A DNA stretch of 64,000 nucleotides, taken from the NCBI GenBank assembly GCA_963768715.1, contig CAVYJC010000002.1, forward strand, positions 124,001 to 188,000, written 5' to 3'. The first letter of the stretch is position 1, and each line of letters starts with the position of its first letter. Source of the DNA: DATKEJ01 sp963768715 (GTDB lineage: Bacteria; Bacteroidota; Rhodothermia; Rhodothermales; DATKEJ01). The position numbers and the translations under genes were made by a program. Under the pieces are notes generated by a model. That model searched no databases, was not told the origin of the DNA, and was given only the letters and a program-made list of their open reading frames with translations. Positions 9,512 through 18,192 of this stretch are shown here, piece after piece.

Positions 9512-9820
9512 TTAGTCCTGCGGGCGGATTCTGGCTTCGTCCTTCTCCACGTCGCTGGAAGAAGATCGAGGGGCCGTACCGCTGACAGGCTTTCTCGGCG
9601 CGTCGATACGTCCGACCGAATCGACATCGCGGCTCGCCGAGTTAATCTCATCAGCAATGTCCCTCGTCGCGCTTTTGAATTCCCGAATTCCCTTTCCGAG
9701 CCCTCGGGCAATCTCGGGAATCCGTTTGGCACCAAAAAGGAGCAGCACCACGAGGAAGATGACCAAGAGCTCCCCCGAACCGATGCTACCGAACGCTAAA
9801 ACTCCAAGACTGCTTGCCAT
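9512..9820 (-). CDS. tatA: Twin-arginine translocase subunit TatA/TatE
   Basis: This is a 102-residue component of the Tat pore that exports folded proteins. One N-terminal membrane helix (ELLVIFLVVLLLFG, about 17-30) is followed by the hinge FGAKRIPEIARGLGKGIREFK and an amphipathic helix. The C-terminal tail is charged and Ser/Asp-rich, as expected for TatA. tatC is not adjacent. Confidence 0.93.
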   Translation of the reverse strand: MASSLGVLAFGSIGSGELLVIFLVVLLLFGAKRIPEIARGLGKGIREFKSATRDIADEINSASRDVDSVGRIDAPRKPVSGTAPRSSSSDVEKDEARIRPQD

Positions 9821-9979
9821 GGATCTCTTCTCAGTTTTTCTAAATGTCCTTTGAACACGCCCGGCAAAGAAAGCGCGTGCTGAGCGCTGAAGTTACACCT
9901 AATTTAAATTGAACAGGAGCCGGACCCGAAAGATTCCGGCATCGTACCACACGATTCGAAACTGTATCCGTAAGTATTC

Positions 9980-11023
9980 GTGCCTGAAACGCAGCATTCG
10001 GTCTCCTACGAAACACTTCTCGCGTGGCCTAAAGCGGAGCTCCACTGCCATCTGGACGGATCCCTGCGGTTGGAGACGCTGATCGACCTCGCCGTCTCTC
10101 AAGGGAAATCTTCCCTGCTCCCTACAACAGACCGCGAAGCGCTCGAGGAGTTTCTTCGCGAGGTTGACGAATCAGAATCACTCGAAGCCTATCTCTCGTG
10201 GTTTTCATATACGATCGCGGTGCTGCAGACGCGGACGGCCCTCCGTCGCGCTGCGCTCGAACTGGCAATTGACGCCCATGATGAGAACGTCAGATACCTG
10301 GAAGTGCGCTACTCACCCGTCCTTCATACGACCGAAGGGCTGACCCTGGAGAATATCAACGATGCCGTCCTCGAAGGGCTGCGCGAAGCGGAAAGGTCCT
10401 GCGGCATCCGTACCGGACTGATTGTCTGCGGTCTCCGCGACCGGCTGGAGAGTGCTTCGCTCCGGCTGGCTGAGCTGGCTGTTGCTTACAAGATGAAGGG
10501 TGTCGTTGGATTCGATCTTGCCGGCGGCGAGGCGGGGAATCCACCGAAACATCATCTCGCCGCGTTCTACCACGCTCGAAACAATCTGCTGAATCTGACC
10601 GTCCACGCGGGCGAATCGTGGGGACCCGACTCTATCGAGCAGGCGCTCTTCCGATGCGGCGCGCACAGAATCGGACACGGCACATCACTATATCGTAGTC
10701 CGGAACTGCTCCGGTACTTCGTCGATCACCAGATTCCACTGGAGATCTGCCCAACGAGCAACGTTCAGACGCATGTAGTCCCAAGTCTCGAAGAACATCC
10801 GCTGACACGGTATGTCCGCGCGGGCGTACCGGTTACCGTCTCGACAGACAATCGTCTCTTCAGTCGAACTTCGGTAACGGAGGAACTGTTGCGGGTCCAT
10901 CAGCACTGCGGGCTCACGGAGAGGGAGCTGAAGGGTGTCGTCCTGAACAGCTTCAGGCATGCATTTCTTCCTTTCGAGGAGCGTACGGCGCTCGTCAAGG
11001 AAGTCGAGTCACAGATCGACTGA
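9980..11023 (+). CDS. add: Adenosine deaminase
   Basis: This 347-residue enzyme hydrolyses adenosine (or a related amine) to inosine in purine salvage. It is a metal-dependent amidohydrolase with the HxH pair in ELHCHLDGS (H22, H24), later ligand and catalytic segments LTVHAGE and HRIGHG, and the Asp motif VSTDNRLFS. The start is a GTG, since no in-frame ATG fits before the conserved N-terminus. Specificity for adenosine rather than adenine or another base is inferred from overall similarity. Confidence 0.9.
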   Translation: MPETQHSVSYETLLAWPKAELHCHLDGSLRLETLIDLAVSQGKSSLLPTTDREALEEFLREVDESESLEAYLSWFSYTIAVLQTRTALRRAALELAIDAHDENVRYLEVRYSPVLHTTEGLTLENINDAVLEGLREAERSCGIRTGLIVCGLRDRLESASLRLAELAVAYKMKGVVGFDLAGGEAGNPPKHHLAAFYHARNNLLNLTVHAGESWGPDSIEQALFRCGAHRIGHGTSLYRSPELLRYFVDHQIPLEICPTSNVQTHVVPSLEEHPLTRYVRAGVPVTVSTDNRLFSRTSVTEELLRVHQHCGLTERELKGVVLNSFRHAFLPFEERTALVKEVESQID

Positions 11024-11048
11024 GAGTTCCAGCGACGAGGCTTTCATA

Positions 11049-12329
11049 ATGGAGTACACAGTCCGCCCCGCGAAGCGAATTATTGGCGCCATCCGTGCCC
11101 CGGCGGACAAATCCGTCGCGCATCGTGCGGCCATGTTCGCGTCCGTTGCAGAGGGCGTGTCGCGCATCCACGGCTACCCTAGAGGAGCCGATACGCTGTC
11201 TACTGTTCACTGCATGAGAGAACTCGGCGTCAATATCGAGTGGGAGGACGACACGCTCATTGTCGACGGCCGCGGCCTCAAAGGATTGCAGGCGCCGTCG
11301 GGGCCGCTCGACTGCGGCAACTCGGGAACGACCATGCGTCTGCTGTCGGGCCTGCTTGCCGGACAGGAATTCGATACGGAACTTACGGGAGACGAGAGCT
11401 TGCGGCTCCGTCCCATGGAGCGCATCGCCGAGCCGCTCAGGCGAATGGGCGCTGAAATCGATCTCGAGAACGGCAGGGCGCCGATCCGGATCAGAGGGGG
11501 AGCATCGCTGCAAGGAATCGAGTATGTGCTGCCGGTTTCGTCCGCCCAGGTGAAATCTGCGGTCCTTCTCGCCGGGCTGTACGCGAAGGGAGTCACAACT
11601 GTCATCGAGTCGACGCCCACGCGCGACCACACAGAAAGGATGCTCGGTCTGACATCGGAAAAATCAGCCGGCAGGACGCTGATTCGATCGGAGGCTTCGG
11701 TCCAACCGCCGGTGGTTGACATGGAGCTTCCGGGCGACATTTCGTCAGCCGCCTTTTTCATGGTAGCGGGACTAATCGTCGAAAACAGTACGGTCTCCCT
11801 GACGGGCGTGGGCATCAATCCTTCGCGATCGGGCATCATCGATGTTCTCGAAAATGCGGGAGCCATATTCGAGGCGACGAACCACCGCATGGTGGGCCGG
11901 GAGCCAGTTTGCGACCTTGCCGTCTCTTCCGCCGGTCTGAGACCGATTCACGTCGCGCCCGAAATCGTTCCACGCTTGATCGATGAAATCCCGATTCTGG
12001 CCGTGGCTGCGACGCGGGCGGACGGGGTCAGCACGTTCACAGGCGTCGGAGAGCTCAGGGCAAAGGAGTCGGATCGGATCGCAGCCGTCTCCTCGAGTCT
12101 GACAGCCATGGGCGCCAACCTGAGCGTTTCGGAAACGGCCTTCGAAGTTGCCGGTCCGTCGAAACTTCATGGCGTCGTAATCGACAGCCGCGGAGACCAT
12201 CGGATCGCCATGGCCATGGCCGTCGCCGGCCTGCTCGCCGGGGGTGAAACACGCATCCTGGGCGCCGACGCCGCCGGCGTATCCTATCCCGGATTCTGGT
12301 CGGATCTGGAGCGCCTCGCGCAGCGCTAG
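11049..12329 (+). CDS. aroA: 3-phosphoshikimate 1-carboxyvinyltransferase (EPSP synthase)
   Basis: It makes EPSP from shikimate-3-phosphate and phosphoenolpyruvate in aromatic amino acid synthesis. The chosen ATG at 11049 gives 426 residues, the normal length, starting at the conserved N-terminus PADKSVAHRAAM. Other family motifs are DCGNSGTTMRLL, PTRDHTERM, PGDISSAAFF and the C-terminal SRGDHRIAMAMAV. An upstream in-frame extension would run into the adenosine deaminase gene and has no family support. The stop codon overlaps the end of the convergent alkyltransferase-like gene by four bases. Confidence 0.96.
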   Translation: MEYTVRPAKRIIGAIRAPADKSVAHRAAMFASVAEGVSRIHGYPRGADTLSTVHCMRELGVNIEWEDDTLIVDGRGLKGLQAPSGPLDCGNSGTTMRLLSGLLAGQEFDTELTGDESLRLRPMERIAEPLRRMGAEIDLENGRAPIRIRGGASLQGIEYVLPVSSAQVKSAVLLAGLYAKGVTTVIESTPTRDHTERMLGLTSEKSAGRTLIRSEASVQPPVVDMELPGDISSAAFFMVAGLIVENSTVSLTGVGINPSRSGIIDVLENAGAIFEATNHRMVGREPVCDLAVSSAGLRPIHVAPEIVPRLIDEIPILAVAATRADGVSTFTGVGELRAKESDRIAAVSSSLTAMGANLSVSETAFEVAGPSKLHGVVIDSRGDHRIAMAMAVAGLLAGGETRILGADAAGVSYPGFWSDLERLAQR

Positions 12330-12664
12330 GCGCCTTCGCCCGGAATCCAGAGATGGAGGTCGAGTCGTACACATCCGTCCTCGTCGAACGCGACTCCTTC
12401 ACTCTGAAGCCTCTCCTCCATTACGGTCGGCGTGGAAAAATGCATCTTCCCCGAAAGCGCTCCGAACCGGTTGACAACCCGATGAGCGGGCAAATTTGAA
12501 CCGGCGGCGGCACTCAGCGCCCAGCCAACAGTACGCGCGGCACTCTTAACACCGATATGCTCGGCTATATGTCCGTACGTAGTCACCTTCCCGAACGGTA
12601 TTTCCGCAACGACCTCCCAGACTTTCTCGAAGAAGTCGTTGCGGTCCTCTGAACGTTCGTTCAC
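12326..12664 (-). CDS. Alkyltransferase-like (MGMT-fold) DNA-binding protein
   Basis: This 112-residue protein corresponds to the DNA-binding domain of O6-alkylguanine-DNA alkyltransferases. It has the winged-helix segment IPFGKVTTYGHIA and the arginine-finger helix SAARTVGWAL. The active-site motif, normally PCHRV, reads LPAHRVVNR (Ala60), so it cannot accept an alkyl group. It resembles ATL proteins, which bind O6-alkylguanine and flag it for excision repair. The start is GTG within the GTGA overlap with the SPFH gene, and the 3' end overlaps aroA tail to tail. A repair role is inference from the family. Confidence 0.85.
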   Translation of the reverse strand: MNERSEDRNDFFEKVWEVVAEIPFGKVTTYGHIAEHIGVKSAARTVGWALSAAAGSNLPAHRVVNRFGALSGKMHFSTPTVMEERLQSEGVAFDEDGCVRLDLHLWIPGEGA

Positions 12665-13494
12665 TGGTTACCGAGGATGAGCGGCAGCCCGTCAGCACCC
12701 GATCCGATAATCACGACCTTGGCATTGTTCGACTGGGCCAGTTCTTTCGTTACCTCGATGCCCTTGAACCGGAGAAACTGCGGCGAAAGACTTTGGGTAA
12801 TGATGCGCTGGTACGCCGCCTCGCCGTCCGCCTCGATCTTCTTTCGCTCGGCTTCGAGACGCTCCTTCTGGATGGTGTACTGGTAGCGCTCCGCCTCCTG
12901 CTCTTCCTTCAATTTGCTCTCAATAGCCGTCTGGATCTCGGTGGGCAGCTCAACATGTCGTATCAGGACCGCGTCAATGATCACGTACTGCTCCTCCACA
13001 TCGGTCTTGACACCCTGCTCGATCTCCGTCTGCAGCTCGGTTCGCTTGCTGGCATACAGCTCCTCCGGTGTGTAGCGACCGACCACCTCTCGGGCAACGC
13101 TTCGCAACTCCGGCTGCACGAGCTTGCGATAGAAATCGATTCCGTAGGTCGTGTGGAGCTGCGGCAGGGTCGAGGTGCGCGGCCGGTAACGAATGGAAAT
13201 GTCCAGATTGATCGACAGACCGTTTGATGAGAGGGCGGTGATCGTCTCGAGCTGCTCCTGGATTTTCACGTCGTACGCGACGATTTCGGTCCACGGCGCA
13301 TGAAGGTGAAAGCCTTCGCCATACGTGTTCTGGAGGTCCGTCCCGCTGAAGGAACTGAACTTGACGCCCTGTTCCCCGGCGTCGATCGTCGTCGTCATGC
13401 AGCCTGCACCCATCGCTATAACAACGATCCCAATCACCCCGAGGACACCGAGGCGAGAGATAAGACGGGCGACATTTGGATACGGATTGGCCAT
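12661..13494 (-). CDS. Prohibitin-like SPFH-domain protein, probably lipid-anchored
   Basis: This 277-residue SPFH/band 7 protein has a hydrophobic N-terminus (about 13-30) ending in a lipobox-like MGAGC, so it may be a lipoprotein or have a signal anchor. The prohibitin core follows: GEQGVKFSSFSGT, YGEGFHLHAPW and LSINLDISIRYR. A long charged helix (KLKEEQEAERYQYTIQKERLE) is likely coiled coil for oligomer assembly. Such proteins form ring-shaped membrane scaffolds and often modulate membrane proteases. The downstream alkyltransferase-like gene overlaps by four bases. Confidence 0.88.
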   Translation of the reverse strand: MANPYPNVARLISRLGVLGVIGIVVIAMGAGCMTTTIDAGEQGVKFSSFSGTDLQNTYGEGFHLHAPWTEIVAYDVKIQEQLETITALSSNGLSINLDISIRYRPRTSTLPQLHTTYGIDFYRKLVQPELRSVAREVVGRYTPEELYASKRTELQTEIEQGVKTDVEEQYVIIDAVLIRHVELPTEIQTAIESKLKEEQEAERYQYTIQKERLEAERKKIEADGEAAYQRIITQSLSPQFLRFKGIEVTKELAQSNNAKVVIIGSGADGLPLILGNQ

Positions 13495-13645
13495 GATTTA
13501 TTCGGTTGCGGTTTGTGGAAAGTTGGCGATTTTCGACCTTCTATTACAATGACACGGAGACCGCCAATCAGAGATGATGTATCTACCGGTGTGAGCCCGC
13601 AAGGTTCGACCCTGTGATAATCTGCCGTAACCTCCGGCCGTTCCC

Positions 13646-14602
13646 TTGACTGTTATATCGGACGCTTCCATATACGAGACTTTCGCCGCCTCGTTCGATC
13701 GAGAACGGCTGCGACGGAACGTCCGCCTTGCCCCCTTTACGACGTTCAAGATCGGAGGACCGGCCGACTGGTTTCTGGAGGCCCGGACGGCCGACGAGCT
13801 GGCCGCAGGCGTATCAGCGGCGCAAGAAATCGGCCTGCCATGGTTCGTTCTCGGTGTGGGCGCCAACATTCTTGTCGGCGACAAGGGGTTCAGGGGGCTC
13901 GTGATACGCAACCGGGCCGCCGAAATGCAGCTCCAGGCTGAGAACGGACGCATACTCGCAGAAAGCGGGGCGATCGTCTATCCGGATTTGATCGAGCTTG
14001 CCGTCAGCAATGGTCTGTCGGGACTGGAACACTATGTCGGTATCCCCTCGACAGTGGGCGGTGCGCTCTGGCAGAATCTTCACTTCCTCTCCCCTCCTCC
14101 GGAGCGGGCACGGACGATGTTCCTCGAGGAGGTTCTCCACGAAGCGGAACTGCTTACGGAAGATGGAGAGCGAAAAACTGTCGGCGTCGATTATTTTGCC
14201 TTCGGTTACGACTATTCGATCCTGCACGAACGATCCGACATCGTCCTGTCCGCCACTTTTCAGCTGACGCCCGCTGATCCGGAGTGGATGCGGTCTGTGA
14301 TGGCGGCGAATCTCGCGTGGCGAAAGGAACGGCATCCGCCACTCGATACGGAACCGAGCGCAGGCTCTATATTCAAAAAAATAGAAGGGATAGGAGCGGG
14401 TCGCTTGATCGATGAAAGCGGACTGAAAGGCACGCGGATCGGAGGCGCCGAGATCACCCGGCGTCATGCCAACATTATGATCAACCGCGACCGGGCTACC
14501 GCCAGAGACGTCATCGACCTGATCGATCTCGTTCAACGCGTCGTCTTGGAGCGGACGGGACACACGCTCGAACCGGAAATTCTTTTCGTCGGAGAGTTCT
14601 GA
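13646..14602 (+). CDS. murB: UDP-N-acetylenolpyruvoylglucosamine reductase
   Basis: This FAD/NADPH enzyme reduces UDP-GlcNAc-enolpyruvate to UDP-MurNAc in peptidoglycan synthesis. The FAD-binding PCMH fold is seen in FTTFKIGGPADWF and VLGVGANILVGDKGF. The catalytic Ser lies in PSAGSIFKK and a late Glu in LEPEILFV. It has 318 residues and reads from a TTG; no in-frame ATG lies near the conserved N-terminus. It is the first gene of a plus-strand run leading into the heme-export genes. Confidence 0.93.
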   Translation: MTVISDASIYETFAASFDRERLRRNVRLAPFTTFKIGGPADWFLEARTADELAAGVSAAQEIGLPWFVLGVGANILVGDKGFRGLVIRNRAAEMQLQAENGRILAESGAIVYPDLIELAVSNGLSGLEHYVGIPSTVGGALWQNLHFLSPPPERARTMFLEEVLHEAELLTEDGERKTVGVDYFAFGYDYSILHERSDIVLSATFQLTPADPEWMRSVMAANLAWRKERHPPLDTEPSAGSIFKKIEGIGAGRLIDESGLKGTRIGGAEITRRHANIMINRDRATARDVIDLIDLVQRVVLERTGHTLEPEILFVGEF

Positions 14603-14646
14603 GCCACACAGGAGAAATTGATGTCGGTGTATCAGCACAGCGCAAT

Positions 14647-15315
14647 ATGGACTGGTTGAAGGGCGCACTTGCCGTTTTGGAGAAGGATGTGCGGCTCGAG
14701 CTCCGTACGCGCTACGCGATCAACACGCTCCTGCTGTTCGTTCTTTCGGCGCTGCTGATTGTAGCATTCGCCGTAAGGAGTGAGCCGTTGACGCCGAGCC
14801 TGAGGTCGGTTCTCCTATGGATTGTGATTCTCTTCTCGGCGATCGCAGGACTTTCGCATGCGTTCGTCAGCGAGGAAGAGCGAGGAACTGTGCTTCTGCT
14901 GCAGCTCAACGCCCTTCCGTCGTCGGTCCTCACGGGGAAGCTTCTGTTCAATCTCATGCTGACCCTCGCCTTGAACACAGTCGCCGCGGTTGCCTTCTGG
15001 GTGGTGCTCGGATTTCAGGACGTGGCGGTTACGACGCTCGTCGTCGTACTGCTCTTCGGGGCGATCGGATTGTCGGGTGCGACGACCCTGCTGTCCGCAA
15101 TCATTGCAAAAGCTGTGAACAGGGGACCTTTGTTTGCGGTCCTGTCGTTTCCGGTTCTCGTTCCGCTCCTGTTGTCGGTGATAACGGGCACGCGCATGGC
15201 GATCGAGGGGGCGAAATTGGACGCAGTCGCCAGTGAGGTGTTTACCCTGATAGGCTACGCCGGGGTTCTGATTACAGCCTCGACATTGCTATTTGACTAT
15301 ATATGGAAGGATTGA
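14647..15315 (+). CDS. ccmB: Heme exporter subunit CcmB
   Basis: This is the integral-membrane subunit of the CcmABC heme-export/handling complex for cytochrome c maturation. The 222-residue protein has six hydrophobic segments and the family segments VLEKDVRLELRTRYA and FVSEEERGTVLLLQL. The ATPase partner CcmA is not encoded in the window, so it must be elsewhere or absent. ccmC follows after seven bases. Confidence 0.9.
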   Translation: MDWLKGALAVLEKDVRLELRTRYAINTLLLFVLSALLIVAFAVRSEPLTPSLRSVLLWIVILFSAIAGLSHAFVSEEERGTVLLLQLNALPSSVLTGKLLFNLMLTLALNTVAAVAFWVVLGFQDVAVTTLVVVLLFGAIGLSGATTLLSAIIAKAVNRGPLFAVLSFPVLVPLLLSVITGTRMAIEGAKLDAVASEVFTLIGYAGVLITASTLLFDYIWKD

Positions 15316-15322
15316 AAACGTC

Positions 15323-16003
15323 ATGGGCAGACGAAAAGAGGTAGCAATCAAATCGGGCATCGTCCTCTGGATGACGGCGGTCATTCTTGCCGCGTTCGTG
15401 CTGGACATTCCACGCATCAACATCCTCGAGCACACAGCTCGCAACCTCTATTTTCACGTCCCGCTCTGGTTCGCGCTCATGGCGGCGTTTTTCGTTTCCG
15501 CCTGGCAGTCGGCGCGTTATCTCTCGACCGAGAATATCGATTACGACGTGCGTGCGTCGCAGGCGGCTATCGTTGGCATGGGATTCGGCGTTCTCGGCCT
15601 CATCACGGGCATGGTCTGGGCGCGGTTTACGTGGTACGTCGGAACGAACAAATGGTGGAACAATGACCCGAAGCAGGTGATGGCGGCCGTTCAGCTCATG
15701 ATCTACGGCGCCTATTTCGTGTTACGGAGCAGTTTCGACAACGAGCGGAAGCGTGCTCGCGTCGCCGCGGTCTACAATCTCTTCGCCGCCACCACCGTGC
15801 CGTTTCTCCTGTACGTACTGCCCAGACAGTTTCAGAGCCTTCACCCAGGAGCTGACGGTAATCCGGCCTTTGACAAAATCACGGCCCCGGTCATGCGACT
15901 CGTATTCTATCCGGCCATCATCGGATTCATCGCCATATTCTGGTGGATTTATTCGCAACGAGTTCGCCTGACACTCATCGAACGAAAGCTCGATCATGAG
16001 TAA
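15323..16003 (+). CDS. ccmC: Heme exporter / cytochrome c assembly protein CcmC (CcsA family)
   Basis: This membrane protein presents heme to CcmE. It has 226 residues from the ATG at 15323, about six helices, conserved periplasmic His residues (LYFHVPLW and SLHPGADG) and a tryptophan-rich loop GMVWARFTWYVGTNKWWNNDPKQ. That loop differs from the proteobacterial WGxxWxWD form. A TTG start 30 bases upstream would overlap ccmB and has weaker support. The last codons overlap a small frame (ATGAGTAA) and then the ccmD-like gene. Confidence 0.9.
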   Translation: MGRRKEVAIKSGIVLWMTAVILAAFVLDIPRINILEHTARNLYFHVPLWFALMAAFFVSAWQSARYLSTENIDYDVRASQAAIVGMGFGVLGLITGMVWARFTWYVGTNKWWNNDPKQVMAAVQLMIYGAYFVLRSSFDNERKRARVAAVYNLFAATTVPFLLYVLPRQFQSLHPGADGNPAFDKITAPVMRLVFYPAIIGFIAIFWWIYSQRVRLTLIERKLDHE

Positions 16004-16151
16004 TTTTTCCACCAGCGCTACAGGAAACGCAACCGAAGTCGTTCTGCATATACAGTCAGTTCAAGACTCGGCGCAGACGGCGGGAATTGAAACCACTTAT
16101 GACTCGGTCTGGACCGCCCAGGTGCCGGTCGAGGATCCCAACGCCACTTGA
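15996..16151 (+). CDS. Possible 51-residue protein overlapping the ccmC end
   Basis: An ATG inside the last codons of ccmC opens a 51-codon frame that fills the gap up to the ccmD-like gene, ending seven bases before it. The product is polar with no membrane segment or recognisable motif. The overlap arrangement suggests translational coupling, but there is no homology support. The stretch may simply be a spacer. Confidence 0.25.
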   Translation: MSNFSTSATGNATEVVLHIQSVQDSAQTAGIETTYDSVWTAQVPVEDPNAT

Positions 16152-16158
16152 GAGAGTA

Positions 16159-16323
16159 ATGCTGGCAGAAGACAAACTATTCGTCGTACTCGCAGTCGTT
16201 CTCATTATCTGGTTCGGTATTGCTGCCATGCTATGGAGGACAGACCGTAAAATTCGAAACCTGGAACGTAGAGTGGCCGATAGCGGTTCATACGGACCCG
16301 AAGCTGACAAGGAAGGAGAATGA
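16159..16323 (+). CDS. ccmD: Small CcmD-like membrane protein
   Basis: From the ATG at 16159 the product has 54 residues: a single membrane helix (FVVLAVVLIIWFGIAAML, about 8-25) followed by a basic then acidic tail (WRTDRKIRNLERRV). Size, topology and position between ccmC and ccmE match CcmD, which releases holo-CcmE from the CcmABC complex. CcmD sequences are poorly conserved, so the name rests mainly on context. ccmE starts one base after its stop. Confidence 0.7.
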   Translation: MLAEDKLFVVLAVVLIIWFGIAAMLWRTDRKIRNLERRVADSGSYGPEADKEGE

Positions 16324-16324
16324 C

Positions 16325-16727
16325 ATGAATAAGAAGAAGACAATTATCGGCGTCATCATTATGGTTGCGTTCGGGTCCCTGCTCTCTAATGAACTTCGGG
16401 GACCAAGTGGGCGGCTATATGAACTTCGAGCAGGCATCCCAATCGGGCGCGCGCGCTCATGTGGTTGGCGAGTGGGTTCGTGACAATCATTTCGAGTACA
16501 ACCCATCGAGCAACACTTTCTCCTTCCTGATGAAGGACGACCAGGGAAGCGTGCGCAAGGTGCTCTATAACAATCCAAAGCCGCCGAATTTCGAAGACGC
16601 CCAAAGCGTCGTCGTCGAGGGGTCAATGGAAGGCGAAGTCTTCCACGCCGAGCACATCCTCGTCAAGTGTCCTTCCAAGTACAACGACACGCGCAGCCTG
16701 GAAACCACCGGAGGGGCTACGTCCTGA
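16325..16727 (+). pseudogene. ccmE: Cytochrome c maturation heme chaperone CcmE, CxxxY type, frameshifted
   Basis: CcmE carries heme covalently to the cytochrome c lyase. Reading starts at the ATG at 16325 with an N-terminal membrane helix (TIIGVIIMVAFGSLL). The frame shifts at about 16384-16388, where CTCTCTA carries one base too many, and resumes at NFGDQVGGYMNF to give about 133 residues in total. The OB-fold body ends in HILVKCPSKYND. The heme-binding His of the usual HxxxY motif is Cys, giving CxxxY (about C115 and Y119), as described in archaeal and some bacterial CcmE. The break may be a sequencing error, since the rest of the protein is well preserved. Uninterrupted translation would stop at 16483. 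Confidence 0.85.
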
Positions 16728-16737
16728 CGTTCGCACT

Positions 16738-18135
16738 TCAGAAGTACAGCAGGGAGGCGATCGTAAAGTAGACGAAGAGACCGAAGAGGTCGTTGCTCGT
16801 CGTGATGAAGGGTCCGGTAGCCATCGCCGGATCGATCCCAAATCGATTCAGAACCAGTGGAATCGTGGCACCGACGGTGCCTGCAACGATGATGACCGTC
16901 AGGAGGGCAAGGGAGACGGTCATCGCAAGTCGCATGATGTACTGTTCTCCCAACAGGCCCGCATAGGAAGCACCCACCACCAGTCCAGTGATGGCAACGG
17001 CGAGAACCAGTCCGTTGATGAGAGCGACCGCCAGCTCCTTCCCCAGCCTGCGCACGAGATCGGTTGCCCAGATGTCTCCGGAGGCAAGGCCCTGCACGGC
17101 GATCGCCGAGCTCTGAATCCCGGCATTCCCACCCATCGACATCACGATCGGAATGAACATGGCGAGGACGACCGCCTTTTCTATCTGACCCGTGAACGAA
17201 TGAATGACGAGCGCCGAAAGAAATGCGCCGGCGAGTCCGACGAATAGCCAGATAAGGCGCCCGCGGCTCGTCTTGAAGATGGAGGAGGTCATCTCCTCAT
17301 TGGAGAGTCCGCTCATGCGCTGGATGTCTTCCTCGGCCTCTTCGCGAATCACGTCGATGACGTCGTCAACCGTGATGCGTCCGACGAGCCGGTTATCTGC
17401 GTCGACCACCGGAATAGCGACGAGATCGTAGCGTTCGATCAGCCGCGCCACTTGCTCCTGGTCGACGTCCGGCGTGACGGAGATGATGCCGGAGTCAAGG
17501 ACCGATGAAACGCGGACGTTCGCCCGCGAGAGAAGCAGGCGCATTAGCGGAACGATGCCCAGCAAGTGGCGCTCCGCATCGACCACATACACAGCAAAGA
17601 TGGGTTCGACCTCCTCGGCATTTCTTCGTACCTCTTCCGTGGCCTCAGCGACGGTCATGCTCTCGAGGACGGCCACGAAGTCGGTGCCCATGATGCCGCC
17701 GGCCGTGTCCTCTTCGTACTCGAGCAGCCCCTGGACCTCCTCGGCGTCCTCCATACGCTGAAGCACGTCTTCAGCGATCTGCGCCGGGAGGTCGGCGAGA
17801 ACGTCGGCTGCATCATCCGACCCCATCTCGTCGAGAACCTCCCCGATCCGGTGCGACGGCAGGATCTGCAGCAATCCCGATCGATACTCGTCGTCAAGTT
17901 CGGGTACGACTTCCCCTGCAATGTCTTTCGGAAGCCAGTCGAAAAGCGTCCTCGCCTCGTCGGTCGGAAGGTGATGCAGCATCGAGGCGATGTCGGCCGG
18001 ATAGATGTCCATCAGGAGGTTGAGGACCATCCCGCGCTGCTTACTCTCTATAAGCGCGGTAATGTCAGCGACGAACTGATTGTCGACCTCGGAGGGGAGG
18101 ACGGCTCGTTCCTTTCCTTCTGGGACGTCGGTCAT
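16738..18135 (-). CDS. mgtE: Magnesium transporter MgtE
   Basis: This 465-residue inner-membrane Mg2+ channel starts with an N-domain of helical repeats (about 20-135, MLHHLPTDEARTLFDWL). It is followed by two CBS domains (about 140-265), which close the gate when Mg2+ is bound. A membrane domain of five helices (about 290-465) contains the pore segment PIVMSMGGNAGIQSSA. Length and order are typical. Its 3' end is 10 bp from the convergent ccmE gene. Confidence 0.95.
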   Translation of the reverse strand: MTDVPEGKERAVLPSEVDNQFVADITALIESKQRGMVLNLLMDIYPADIASMLHHLPTDEARTLFDWLPKDIAGEVVPELDDEYRSGLLQILPSHRIGEVLDEMGSDDAADVLADLPAQIAEDVLQRMEDAEEVQGLLEYEEDTAGGIMGTDFVAVLESMTVAEATEEVRRNAEEVEPIFAVYVVDAERHLLGIVPLMRLLLSRANVRVSSVLDSGIISVTPDVDQEQVARLIERYDLVAIPVVDADNRLVGRITVDDVIDVIREEAEEDIQRMSGLSNEEMTSSIFKTSRGRLIWLFVGLAGAFLSALVIHSFTGQIEKAVVLAMFIPIVMSMGGNAGIQSSAIAVQGLASGDIWATDLVRRLGKELAVALINGLVLAVAITGLVVGASYAGLLGEQYIMRLAMTVSLALLTVIIVAGTVGATIPLVLNRFGIDPAMATGPFITTSNDLFGLFVYFTIASLLYF

Positions 18136-18192
18136 CGGACTCGGATGCAGGATAAGACACAGAAAAGGCGGTGGAAGATACGCAACGTCTCG

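Noticed and set aside
11640..11750. Possible frameshift in aroA after ERM, where sequence looks unusual
   Set aside because: The distance to PGDISSAAFF equals that in other EPSP synthases, so the region is only divergent.
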